Source: Streptomyces cyaneochromogenes (GTDB lineage Bacteria > Actinomycetota > Actinomycetes > Streptomycetales > Streptomycetaceae). Taken from it: a stretch of DNA of 64,000 nt. Position numbers and translations under genes: made by a program. This document shows, piece by piece, positions 51,244 to 60,200 of the stretch (the first letter of the stretch is position 1; the number at the start of each line of letters is the position of its first letter). The stretch is from contig NZ_CP034539.1 in assembly GCF_003963535.1 (NCBI RefSeq), positions 2,170,001 to 2,234,000 on the forward strand. The letters run 5' to 3'. Below the pieces are notes generated by a model. The model ran no database searches and was not told the DNA's origin. It saw nothing but the letters and a program-made list of their open reading frames with translations.

Positions 51244-52449
51244 ATGGCACAACTGCGTAGCAAGAAGGTCCGGTTCGCCGCGATAACCAGCCTGGCGACC
51301 GCCGCCCTCGTCGGCGGACTCACCGCTCTCCCCGCCCAGGCCGCCCCGGCCGAGGGCAAGGTCCTGGCCGCCGGTTCGGCCACGGCGATCAAGGACAGCT
51401 ACATCGTCACGCTCAAGAAGAGCGCGGGCCTCAAGGCCTCCTCGGCCGCGGGCAAGGACGTCGTCGAGGAGTACGGCGGCACGGTGAAGAGGACGTTCAC
51501 CAAGGCACTGAACGGCTACTCCGCCACCCTCTCGGCGACCGAGGCCAAGAGACTCGCGGCCGACCCCGCGGTGGCCTCCGTCGAGCAGAACCAGCGCGTC
51601 CACGCGGACGCCACGCAGTCCAACGCCCCCTGGGGCCTGGACCGCATCGACCAGGCCGCCCTTCCGCTCTCCGGCACCTACACCTACCCGGACAGCGCAG
51701 GCAGCGGCGTGACGGCGTACGTCATCGACACCGGCGTGCGCATCACGCACCAGCAGATCAGCGGTCGGGCCACCTACGGCTACGACGCCGTCGACGGCGA
51801 CACCACCGCCTCCGACGGCAACGGCCACGGCACCCATGTGGCCACCACCATCGCGGGCTCGACCTACGGCGTCGCCAAACAGGCGAAGATCGTGGCGGTC
51901 CGTGTGCTCGACAACTCGGGCTCCGGCACCACCGCGGGCGTGATCGCGGGCATCGACTGGGTGACCAACAACCACTCCGGCCCCTCGGTCGCCAACATGT
52001 CTCTCGGCGGCGGCGCCTCGGCCTCGCTGGACACGGCGGTGCGCAACTCCATCGCCAGCGGCGTGACCTACGCGGTAGCGGCCGGCAACAGCAGCGCCAA
52101 CGCCTCCTCGTACTCCCCGGCCCGGGTCACCGAGGCGATCACCGTCGGCGCCACCACCAGCTCGGACGCCCGCGCCAGCTACTCCAACTACGGCTCGGTC
52201 CTGGACATCTTCGCGCCGGGCTCCTCGATCACGGCGGGCTGGTACACCAGCGACACCGCGACGAACACCATCTCCGGTACGTCGATGGCCACCCCGCACG
52301 TCGCGGGCGCGGCCGCGGTCTACCTGGCGAGCCACACCTCGGCCACCCCGGCCGCGGTCGCCTCGGCCCTGACCTCCGGCGCGACCACCAACGTGGTCAC
52401 CAGCCCGGGCAGCGGCTCGCCGAACCGCCTGCTGAAGCTCGTCCCGTGA
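51244..52449 (+). CDS. Secreted subtilisin-like protease (proteinase K type)
   Basis: 401 residues. Signal peptide to about 32 ([20 protein letters not shown]), an I9 inhibitor-type propeptide with [15 protein letters not shown] and [14 protein letters not shown], and the mature domain from about 125. The triad is Asp162 in AYVIDTGV, His near 195 in GHGTHVA, and Ser near 347 in [12 protein letters not shown], with Asn in AAGNSS. It resembles Streptomyces S8 proteases of the proteinase K branch. GGAGG lies about 11 bases before ATG 51244. It ends shortly after the S8 domain and carries no C-terminal binding module. Confidence 0.94.
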   Translation: MAQLRSKKVRFAAITSLATAALVGGLTALPAQAAPAEGKVLAAGSATAIKDSYIVTLKKSAGLKASSAAGKDVVEEYGGTVKRTFTKALNGYSATLSATEAKRLAADPAVASVEQNQRVHADATQSNAPWGLDRIDQAALPLSGTYTYPDSAGSGVTAYVIDTGVRITHQQISGRATYGYDAVDGDTTASDGNGHGTHVATTIAGSTYGVAKQAKIVAVRVLDNSGSGTTAGVIAGIDWVTNNHSGPSVANMSLGGGASASLDTAVRNSIASGVTYAVAAGNSSANASSYSPARVTEAITVGATTSSDARASYSNYGSVLDIFAPGSSITAGWYTSDTATNTISGTSMATPHVAGAAAVYLASHTSATPAAVASALTSGATTNVVTSPGSGSPNRLLKLVP

Positions 52450-52478
52450 CGCACCCCCGCACCATCTGAACCACCGGC

Positions 52479-52503
52479 CCCCGCAGGCCCCACGCCTGCG
52501 GGG
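52479..52503 (+). terminator. Hairpin after the subtilase gene
   Basis: Perfect 10-bp stem CCCCGCAGGC/GCCTGCGGGG with a 5-base loop, 29 bases after the stop. Confidence 0.82.
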
Positions 52504-52535
52504 TCCGTCCGCGCTCCCGCGCGCCACGAACAGAT

Positions 52536-52585
52536 GTCAAGAGTCCGACCGCATCTTGACGGCCGACGCGGCGCTGAGCCACATT
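52536..52585 (+). promoter_or_regulatory. Candidate promoter with operator-like repeat
   Basis: TTGACG (52556-52561), 18 bases, CACATT (52580-52585) could serve the polysaccharide locus. GTCAAGA (52536-52542) and TCTTGAC (52554-52560) form a perfect inverted repeat covering the -35. Confidence 0.4.
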
Positions 52586-52624
52586 GAAGCCCGGCATCCG
52601 GCGCTTCGGGGGGCAAAGTCGCCA

Positions 52625-53062
52625 ATGCAGACCTTACGTATCAAGACAGCTTCATCCAGAGCCGAGGCTCAGGACACCGAGCGAGCGCGACCAGGACCGG
52701 GGAGGGACCTGACGCCGCTGCTCGCGGGTGCCGCAACGGCCGTGGGGGGAATCGGCGCGGTCCTCGCGCTCGTCGACTCGGGCTCGCCGCTGCGCGGCCC
52801 CTTCACCCTGTTCTTCCTGCTCGCGGCACCGGCCGGGGCGATCGCCGCCGCGCTGCGCGGGCTGGAACCCTTCGGCCGTGCCATCGCCTCGGTTGCGGGC
52901 GCGGTCGTCGTCAACATGCTGGTGACCCAGGGCATGCTGGCCGTGCACCGGTGGTCGGTACGCGGCGGGATCGTGGCCGTGACCGCGATCAGCGCCCTCG
53001 TTCTCCTGCTGGTTCTGCTGCGGCGGCTGCGCGGCCGTACGACGCGAAGGCGGACTGACTGA
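52625..53062 (+). CDS. Small polytopic membrane protein heading the polysaccharide locus
   Basis: 145 residues from ATG 52625. A 28-residue basic soluble start is followed by four hydrophobic stretches (LLAGAATAVGGIGAVLALV, FTLFFLLAAPAGAIAAAL, AIASVAGAVVVNMLVTQGML, GIVAVTAISALVLLLVLL) and a basic tail RRLRGRTTRRRTD. I do not recognise a family. The next gene starts 1 base after its stop, so they are probably translated together. A role in assembling or locating the locus products is possible only by context. Confidence 0.7.
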   Translation: MQTLRIKTASSRAEAQDTERARPGPGRDLTPLLAGAATAVGGIGAVLALVDSGSPLRGPFTLFFLLAAPAGAIAAALRGLEPFGRAIASVAGAVVVNMLVTQGMLAVHRWSVRGGIVAVTAISALVLLLVLLRRLRGRTTRRRTD

Positions 53063-53063
53063 C

Positions 53064-54161
53064 GTGGACATCAGCGTGTACCGCCCCGGCGAGCTCAGCT
53101 CCGCCGACCGGGCGGCGTGGACATCGATGCAGTCCAAGGCCCATCTCCAGGGTTCGCCCGAGCTGGGCAACCCCTTCCTCTCCCCCGAGTTCGCCCTCGC
53201 GATCGGCCGCTGCCGGCGCGGGGTGCGGATCGCTGTCGTACGGGAGGGCGGCGAGCCGGCCGCGTACTTCCCGTTCCAGCGGACGGCGGCCGGCGTCGGC
53301 CGGGCCATCGGCCTCGGTGTCTCGGACGCCCAGGGAGTGGTCCACCGGCCCGGGTTCACCTGGGACGCCAGGGAGCTGCTGAAGGCCTGCGGGCTCGCCG
53401 TCTGGGAGTTCGACCACCTGGTGGAGGGCCAGGCGGCGTTCGGGGCGGAGGCGTCCGGCAGGTATCCGTCCCCGGTCATGGACGTCGACCAGGGATACGA
53501 CGCCTATCTGGCCCAGCTCCGCGCGCAGTCACCGAAGTTCACGAAGTCGACGCTCGCCAAGGAGCGCAAGCTGGGCCGGGACCACGACGGCGTGCGGTAT
53601 GTGCACGACGAGCGCGATCCGGCCGCTCTGCGCGCGCTGATGGCGTGGAAGTCCGCGCAGTACCGCAGGACGGGGCGCAGCGACCGGTTCGCGCACGAGT
53701 GGATCACCCGGCTCGTGGACCAGCTGTTCCACACCCGCTCCGAGCCGTTCGCGGGGATCCTGTCGGTGCTGTACGCGGGCGACAGGCCGATCGCCGCGCA
53801 CTTCGGGCTGCGCTCCGAGCGGGTGCTGGCCTGCTGGTTCCCGGCCTACGACCCGGCGTTCTCGAAGTACTCGCCGGGCCTGGTCCTGCATCTGCGCATG
53901 GCCGAGGCGGCCGCCGCCGACGGCATCGCCTACCTGGATCTCGGCCGGGGCCAGAAGGAATACAAGGACTCCCTGAAGACACGCGAGCTGATGGTGTCGG
54001 AGGGGTGGGTGACCCGGCGTCACCCGGTCGCGTTCGGACACCGGGCACGCCGTGCCCCGGTCCGGGCGCTGCGCAACACCGTGCAGAGCCGGCCGGAGCT
54101 GTTCGCACCGGCGGACCGGCTCCTCAAACGCATGGGGAAGATCCGCTCGGGACGGCGGTAA
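53064..54161 (+). CDS. GNAT/FemAB-like acyltransferase (CelD/BcsL family)
   Basis: 365 residues. It has the double-GNAT-like layout of the Acetyltransf_6 family: ALAIGRCRRGVRIAVVREGG and AYFPFQRTAAGVGRA early, FTKSTLAKERKLGRDHDGVR and WKSAQYRRTGRSDRFAHEW in the middle, and SEPFAGILSVLYAGDRPIAA, SKYSPGLVLHLRMAEAAAAD and YLDLGRGQKEYKDSLKTR at the end. Relatives act in bacterial cellulose and exopolysaccharide clusters and probably transfer an acyl or amino-acyl group. Start GTG 53064 is 1 base after the previous stop. It is separated from the glycosyltransferases by a long gap. Confidence 0.83.
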   Translation: MDISVYRPGELSSADRAAWTSMQSKAHLQGSPELGNPFLSPEFALAIGRCRRGVRIAVVREGGEPAAYFPFQRTAAGVGRAIGLGVSDAQGVVHRPGFTWDARELLKACGLAVWEFDHLVEGQAAFGAEASGRYPSPVMDVDQGYDAYLAQLRAQSPKFTKSTLAKERKLGRDHDGVRYVHDERDPAALRALMAWKSAQYRRTGRSDRFAHEWITRLVDQLFHTRSEPFAGILSVLYAGDRPIAAHFGLRSERVLACWFPAYDPAFSKYSPGLVLHLRMAEAAAADGIAYLDLGRGQKEYKDSLKTRELMVSEGWVTRRHPVAFGHRARRAPVRALRNTVQSRPELFAPADRLLKRMGKIRSGRR

Positions 54162-54578
54162 CGGCAGGCCCGGCCGGGCCGGTTGCCACTACAGCAATCG
54201 GGCCGGTTACGGTCAAACCAACAAAAACGTGAGAGCTCGTTCCAGCTCTTGCCATACAGGCTCAATCGTCAATACCGTCGTACATCTCACCCGCATCGGA
54301 CTGTCGGCTAACGGCTCTAGGGGAGGGCTCAAGTGCCGCGACGGTCCCGGGGCGGGGCGCGGTAGGGGGGTGCTCGGTGAAGGTGTCCGCACTTGTCGCT
54401 GAGTCGTGCCGCGCGACCGGCTGCCGATCTTCTGGTGGTCGGCCAGACATGCCAGCTCACCACACGCGCGCGGAGATCCACTTATCCGTGCCGTGAGTGA
54501 GAAACCCCCCTTTCGAACCGGACCAAGAGCCGGGCCGCCCAGGGGCGGGCGGTCCACCGGACGAGAGGGACCTGACTC
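54162..54578 (+). promoter_or_regulatory. 417-base region: promoter and long leader of the glycosyltransferase operon
   Basis: No gene. TTGCCA (54249-54254), 18 bases, TACCGT (54273-54278) is a plausible promoter. AGAGCT-CGTTCC-AGCTCT (54232-54249) is a perfect dyad touching the -35. The predicted leader would be near 290 bases and GC-rich with runs such as GGGGCGGGGCGCGGTAGGGG. I match it to no known riboswitch by eye. Confidence 0.45.
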
Positions 54579-55400
54579 ATGAGTTCTGTTCTGCGCCCGG
54601 CGGTCGCGGACCAAGATCCGTCACCGGTCGGCAAGTACCGGCCCGTCTCCACGCACCTGGCCATCGCGCCACCGGTGAGCGTGGTGATACCGGCCATGAA
54701 CGAGGCGGAGAACCTTCCGTACGTCTTCAAGACCCTGCCGGACTGGATACACGAAGTGGTCCTGGTCGACGGCAACTCCACCGACAACACCGTCGAAGTG
54801 GCCCGTGAGCTGTGGCCCGATGTGAAGGTCGTGCGCCAGCGCGGCAAGGGCAAGGGGGATGCCCTGATCACCGGTTTCGAGGCGGCCACCGGCGACATCA
54901 TCGTGATGGTCGACGCGGACGGCTCGGCCGACGGCAACGAGATCCTGTCGTACGTCTCCGCCCTGGTCTCGGGCGCGGACTTCGCCAAGGGGTCCCGCTT
55001 CGCCAACGGCGGCGGCACCGACGACATGACGCCGATCCGCAAGCTGGGCAACTGGGCGCTGTGCACGGCCGTCAACCGCAAGTTCGGCGCCCGCTACACC
55101 GATCTCTGCTATGGATACAACGCGTTCTGGCGGCACTGCCTGGACAAGATCGACCTCGACTGCACGGGCTTCGAGGTGGAGACCCTGATGAACATCCGGG
55201 TCGTCAAGGCGGGGCTGAAGGTGCAGGAGATACCCAGCCACGAGTACCTCCGTATCCACGGCACGAGCAATCTGCGCGCCGTGCGGGACGGGCTGAGGGT
55301 GCTCAAGGTGATCCTCAAGGAGCGCTCCAACCGGCGTGCCCTGCGCCGGCGCAGGAACCACTCCCAGGTGCTCAGCTCGGTCCGGGGAGAGGCGTCTTGA
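54579..55400 (+). CDS. Family 2 glycosyltransferase (polyprenyl-phosphate type)
   Basis: 273 residues. The GT-A core has VSVVIPAMNEAENLPYVFKT near 33, LVDGNSTDNTVEVARE, and the nucleotide-sugar acid cluster MVDADGSADGNEI near 110. GFEVETLMNIRVVKAGLKVQ and SHEYLRIHGTSNLRAVRDG match dolichol/polyprenyl-phosphate mannosyltransferase-like enzymes. No C-terminal membrane helices are present, so it acts at the inner membrane face as a soluble or peripheral enzyme. Its likely product is a polyprenyl-phosphate sugar for the locus. Start ATG 54579; the stop overlaps the next start as TTGA. Confidence 0.9.
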   Translation: MSSVLRPAVADQDPSPVGKYRPVSTHLAIAPPVSVVIPAMNEAENLPYVFKTLPDWIHEVVLVDGNSTDNTVEVARELWPDVKVVRQRGKGKGDALITGFEAATGDIIVMVDADGSADGNEILSYVSALVSGADFAKGSRFANGGGTDDMTPIRKLGNWALCTAVNRKFGARYTDLCYGYNAFWRHCLDKIDLDCTGFEVETLMNIRVVKAGLKVQEIPSHEYLRIHGTSNLRAVRDGLRVLKVILKERSNRRALRRRRNHSQVLSSVRGEAS

Positions 55401-56419
55401 GCGATCCCGACATCTCCGTCGTGATCTGCGTGTACACCGAGGACCGCTGGGAGGACATCCTCGCGGCGGTCTCCTCGGTGCGGGCGCAGTCGTATCCGGC
55501 GCTGGAGACGCTGCTGGTCGTCGACCACAACGAGGCGCTCCTGGACCGGCTGACCAAGGAGTACAAGGAAGCGGCCGACGTTCGGGTGCTCGCCAACGCG
55601 GGTCCCCGCGGCCTGTCCGCCGGCCGCAACACCGGGATCGCATCCTCGTACGGCGAGGTGATCGCGTTCCTCGACGACGACGCCGTGGCCGAGCGCGACT
55701 GGCTGCGGCACTTCGCGGCCGGGTACGCCGACCCGCGCGTGATGGCCGTCGGCGGGCGCACCGAGCCGATCTGGGCGTCGGGACGCCGGCCGCACTGGTT
55801 CCCGGAGGAGTTCGACTGGGTCGTCGGCTGCACCTACCGGGGTCTGCCGAGCGGCCGGGTCAAGGTGCGCAACGTCCTCGGCGGCAACGCCTCCTTCCGG
55901 CGCACCGCGTTCGACTTCGCCGGCGGTTTCGCCACCGGCATCGGCCGCGACGGCGACCGGCTGCCGCTGGGATGCGAGGAGACGGAGCTGTGCATCCGGC
56001 TCACCCGGGCCCGGCCCGACGCGGTCCTGCTGATCGACGACCGGGCGGTGATCCACCACCGGGTTCCCGAGGCCCGTGAGCACTTCCGGTACTTCCGCAC
56101 CCGCGCCTACGCCGAGGGCCTGTCGAAGGCGCTGGTGGCCCGAAGTGTGGGCGCCGACAAGGGACTTGAGTCCGAGCGCCGGTACGCCACCCGGGTACTG
56201 CCGGCCGGGGTGGCGCGCGGCGTCCGGGATGCCGTACTGGCCCGGACCGGCGGTGCGGGGCGGGCGGGTGCGATCGTCGCGGGGGTGCTGACGGCGGCCG
56301 GTGGGTACGTCGTGGGGAGTGTCCGCGCGCGCCGGGGAGGCGCCATGTACTCGGTGGCGGGGCTCGCCGGGGAAACGGGCAGCGGGGAGGAACCGGGCAT
56401 CAAGGGGGGAAGAAGATGA
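55397..56419 (+). CDS. Family 2 glycosyltransferase
   Basis: 340 residues from TTG 55397, with GGGGAGAGG just before and a 4-base overlap with the previous gene. GT-A motifs are ISVVICVYTEDRWEDILAAV at the start, NAGPRGLSAGRNTGIASSYG near 75, the DxD-like FLDDDAVAERDW near 91, VLGGNASFRRTAFDFAGGF near 160, and CEETELCIRLTRARPDAVLL near 200. A C-terminal hydrophobic stretch (AIVAGVLTAAGGYVVGSV) may anchor it. It would add a sugar from a nucleotide donor to the growing chain. Linkage and sugar unknown. Confidence 0.88.
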   Translation: MSDPDISVVICVYTEDRWEDILAAVSSVRAQSYPALETLLVVDHNEALLDRLTKEYKEAADVRVLANAGPRGLSAGRNTGIASSYGEVIAFLDDDAVAERDWLRHFAAGYADPRVMAVGGRTEPIWASGRRPHWFPEEFDWVVGCTYRGLPSGRVKVRNVLGGNASFRRTAFDFAGGFATGIGRDGDRLPLGCEETELCIRLTRARPDAVLLIDDRAVIHHRVPEAREHFRYFRTRAYAEGLSKALVARSVGADKGLESERRYATRVLPAGVARGVRDAVLARTGGAGRAGAIVAGVLTAAGGYVVGSVRARRGGAMYSVAGLAGETGSGEEPGIKGGRR

Positions 56420-57216
56420 CCGACGCGCGTGTGCCGATCCTGATGTACCACGCCGTCTCCACCTCGCCGAACGACGCCACCCGTGAGCTGTCGGTGGCGC
56501 CGGAGGCGTTCGCGGAACAGATGGCGCTGATCGGCGACCTGGGACTCACGCCCGTGCGGACGGCCGATCTCGCGGCGCGCTGGCGTTCCGGCAAACCGCT
56601 GCCCGAGCGCCCCGTGCTGATCACCTTCGACGACGGCTACGAGGGCGTGCACCGGCACGCCCTGCCCGTGCTCGCCAAGCACGGCTTCGCGGCCACGGTG
56701 TTCGTCTCCACGGGCTGGCTGAAGGGCCCGCACGACATGGGCGGCGGCCTGGACACCATGCTCGACTGGGACCAGGTCCGCGAACTCGCCGAGGCGGACG
56801 TCGAGATCGGCGGCCACAGCCACACCCACCCCCAGCTCGACCAGCTCCCGGACGACAGGCTGCGCTCCGAGCTGATCCTGTGCAAGGAGATCGTCTCGGA
56901 CCAGCTCGGCACCGTCCCGGCCTCGTTCGCCTACCCGTACGGCTACTCCAGCCGCCGGGTGCGCGAGGCCGTGCGGGAGACCGGGTACGCCCAGGCGCTC
57001 GCCGTCAACAACGGCCTCGCGCGGCGCCGGCAGGGGCCGTACGCCCTCACCCGGCTGACCGTGCGCCGTACCACCGGCATCGAGGAGTTCGGGCGGATGG
57101 TCGAAGGCCGTGCCATCGCCCGCACCTTCGCCGGGGACCGTGCCCTCACCAAGGGGTACGCCCTGGTCCGCAGAGCCCGACAGGTCCGCCGGAAGGCCAT
57201 CCGTTCCCGTGTCTGA
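56416..57216 (+). CDS. CE4 polysaccharide deacetylase
   Basis: 266 residues, start ATG 56416 overlapping the previous stop as ATGA. CE4 motifs: LITFDDGYEGVHRH near 70 with the two aspartates, VEIGGHSHTHPQLDQL near 133 with the metal histidines, and FAYPYGYSSRRVREAVRETG. No signal peptide or membrane helix, which is unusual if the substrate is extracellular; it may act on lipid-linked precursors in the cytoplasm. The role is N-deacetylation of a hexosamine in the polymer. The C-terminus (ARQVRRKAIRSRV) is basic. Confidence 0.88.
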   Translation: MTDARVPILMYHAVSTSPNDATRELSVAPEAFAEQMALIGDLGLTPVRTADLAARWRSGKPLPERPVLITFDDGYEGVHRHALPVLAKHGFAATVFVSTGWLKGPHDMGGGLDTMLDWDQVRELAEADVEIGGHSHTHPQLDQLPDDRLRSELILCKEIVSDQLGTVPASFAYPYGYSSRRVREAVRETGYAQALAVNNGLARRRQGPYALTRLTVRRTTGIEEFGRMVEGRAIARTFAGDRALTKGYALVRRARQVRRKAIRSRV

Positions 57217-60200
57217 CACGACGACGACCGAGCCCGCATCGACCGACGCGACGGCGCCCGAGCAGTCGGGGCGCCGCCTTCGCCTGCCCGGCATGGGCGG
57301 GTCCTCCGGGGGCAGCCAGCTGTTCCGCAACGCCTACGCCCTGATGATCAACACGGGCATCTCCGCCGTGCTGGGGCTCGGTTTCTGGCTGGCCGCGGCC
57401 CGCTACTACTCCGAGTCCGCGGTCGGCCAGGGCTCCGCCGCGATCGCCGCGATGAAGTTCCTCGCGGGGCTCACCGCGGTGACGCTGACGGGCGCGCTGG
57501 CCCGGTTCATCCCGGTGGCGGGGCGCAGGAGCGGCCGGCTGATCTTCCGGACGTACGCGGGCAGCTGTGTGGTGGTGGCGCTGGCCGCGGGCGGCTTTCT
57601 GCTGACGCTGGACCTGTGGGGGCCGTCGTACCGGTTCCTGAACGGGGCGGCGGGCGGGCTCTTCTTCGTCGTGGCCGTCATCGCCTGGAACCTGCTCACC
57701 CTCCAGGACGGCGTGCTGACCGGGCTGCGCAGCGCGGTGTGGGTGCCGGTCGGCAACACCGTGTTCTCCGCGGTGAAGCTGGGCCTGCTGGTGGCCTTCG
57801 CGGTGGCGATCCCCACCGCCGGGGTCTTCGTGTCCTGGGTCGCGGCGATCGCGGTGTCGGTGCTGCCGCTGGGCTGGCTGGTGTTCCGGCGGCTGGTGCC
57901 GCGCCATGTGGAGGCGACCAAGGACAACGGCAGCCCGCCGTCCCTGAAGGAGATCGGGAAGTTCCTCGCGGGCGACTACACCGGCTCCCTGTTCTCGCTC
58001 GCCGTGGTCTATCTGATTCCGGTGATCGTGGCGGCGCAGGTCTCCTCCGAGGACAACGCGTACTTCTACATCACGGCCACGATCGGCGGCACAGTCAACC
58101 TGCTCGCCATCAACATGGGCGCCTCCCTGACGGTCGAGGGCTCGCACGACCCCGGCCGGCTGGCCGCCAACACCCGGGCGGCGCTGCGGCGCATGGCGCG
58201 CATCATGGTGCCGGTCGCCGCGATCCTGTTCTTCGGCGCGCCCTGGATCCTGGGCGTCTTCGGCCAGGGGTACGCGGACGCGGCCACCCCGCTGCTGCGC
58301 TGGTTCGCGGTCGGCGCGCTGCTGCGGGTCGTCATGGAGACGTACTTCGCGGTGCTGCGCGCGCAGAGCCGTACGGCCGGACTGGCGTGGCTGCAGGGCC
58401 TGTTGTGTGCCCTGGTGCTCGGCCTGACGCTGCTGCTGCTCCCCCGCATGGGCCTGACCGGCGCGGGCGTCGCCGAGATCGTCTCCCTCGCGGTGATCGT
58501 CACGATCGCCGCGCCGAAGCTGTACCGGACGGCCCGGGCCACCTCGGCCGACGTTCCCGAGGACGCGGCTCCCGACGGTGACCTCGCCGATCTGGGGGCG
58601 CGCGAGGTGCCCGAGGGGGCGCGCAAGCGCATGCCCGGCTGGGCGCTCGACTCCGACACCCTCGCCCTCGGAATCCACGTCGACTTCGACCACCTGGAAC
58701 GCCGCCCGGATGTCCGCCCGGGCCCGGGCACGCCGCCCACCGGTACGCCCCCGGTCACCCCGCACCAGCACCGGCCGACCTGGGCACGCAAGCCGGAGTT
58801 CGGGCCTCCGGTGGAGACGGGGGTCCCCCCGCTCGAGCGCATTCGGGAGTGGGGGAGCGAGCCCGGTTCGGAGGCCTCGCAGGGGCCCGCCGAGGTGGAC
58901 GCGCCGTTCGAGGCGGAGTACGACGCGGGCAAGGGCGAGGAGGCCGCACCGGAGGAGCGCGAGGAGGCTGCCGTACGGGAGGAGGCCGTCGTACGGCAGG
59001 AGACCGCCGTACGGGAAGAGCCGCCCATGCCCGAAGATCCCGTACGACTGCCGCAGGCGCCCGCGCCGACCTGGCGTGAGCGGTTGCTGCCCACCCGGCT
59101 CGGGGTGGTCCTCGGCTGTCTGCTGATCGCCGCGCTGCTGCTCTACTGGGTGCCCGCGCTGCGGCTCGGCGAGGCGGACCTGGACGGCATGGGCGGGCTC
59201 GGGCTGATCTCCGTGCTGCCGATGCCGACGCTGGTCGGGGCCGCGCTGCTGGTGGTGGTGTTCGCCTCGGTGCTGTGGCTGGGGCGCGAGCACAGGGCGT
59301 TGCTGCTGGTCACCCTGCTGGCGACGGTCGTGTCCCTGCACGCCCTGCCCGCGCTGATCGAGACCGAGCCGAGGTTCGCGACGGCCTGGCAGCACCTCGG
59401 CTTCCTCGACTACATCGACCGCACCGGGTCGGCGGTGCCCGACCTGGACGCGCGCTGGAGCTGGCCGGGCTTCTTCGCGGCGGCCGCGTTCGTCGCGAAG
59501 GCCTGCGGGGTCGGCGACTTCACCGAGGTCATCCGCTGGTGGCCGCTCACCATGCAACTCCTCTACCTGGTGCCGATGTTCCTGCTGGTGCGCTCCATGC
59601 GGGCGAGCTGGCGGGCCAAGTGGACCGGCATCTGGGTCTTCGTGCTCAGCGGCTGGGTGGGCCAGGACTACTTCTCGCCGCAGGGCTTCACCTACCTGCT
59701 GTACCTCGTCTTCGCGGCGATCCTGCTGGTCTGGTTCCGCGCGCCGCATGTGATCTGGACGAAGCGCCGCCCCGGCGAGGTCGAGGTCGAGCCGGCGAAC
59801 CGGCGGCAGCAGGCCGTGCTGCTGGCGGTCGTGATCGGACTGTTCGCGGCGAGCGTCCCGGCCCACCAGCTCACGCCGTTCGTGATGCTGGGCGTGCTGA
59901 CGGCGCTGGTCCTGATCGGCAAGTCCGAACTGCGCGGCCTGCCGATCCTGTTCGGCGTCATGGTCACGGTCTGGATCGGCTTCCTGGCCGAGCCGTACTG
60001 GTCCGGGCACTTCGACGAACTCTTCGGCGGGGTCGGCGGCGTCGGCGGCAACGTGTCGTCGTCCGTCTCCGGCCGTATCGAGGGCGGCAGCTCCACCCAC
60101 AAGCTCGTCCTCTACACGCGCGTACTGCTGGCCGGCGGCGTGATGGCCTTCGCCTGCTGGGGCTGGTGGCGGCGGCGCTTCCACCACTACCGGGAGCGCT

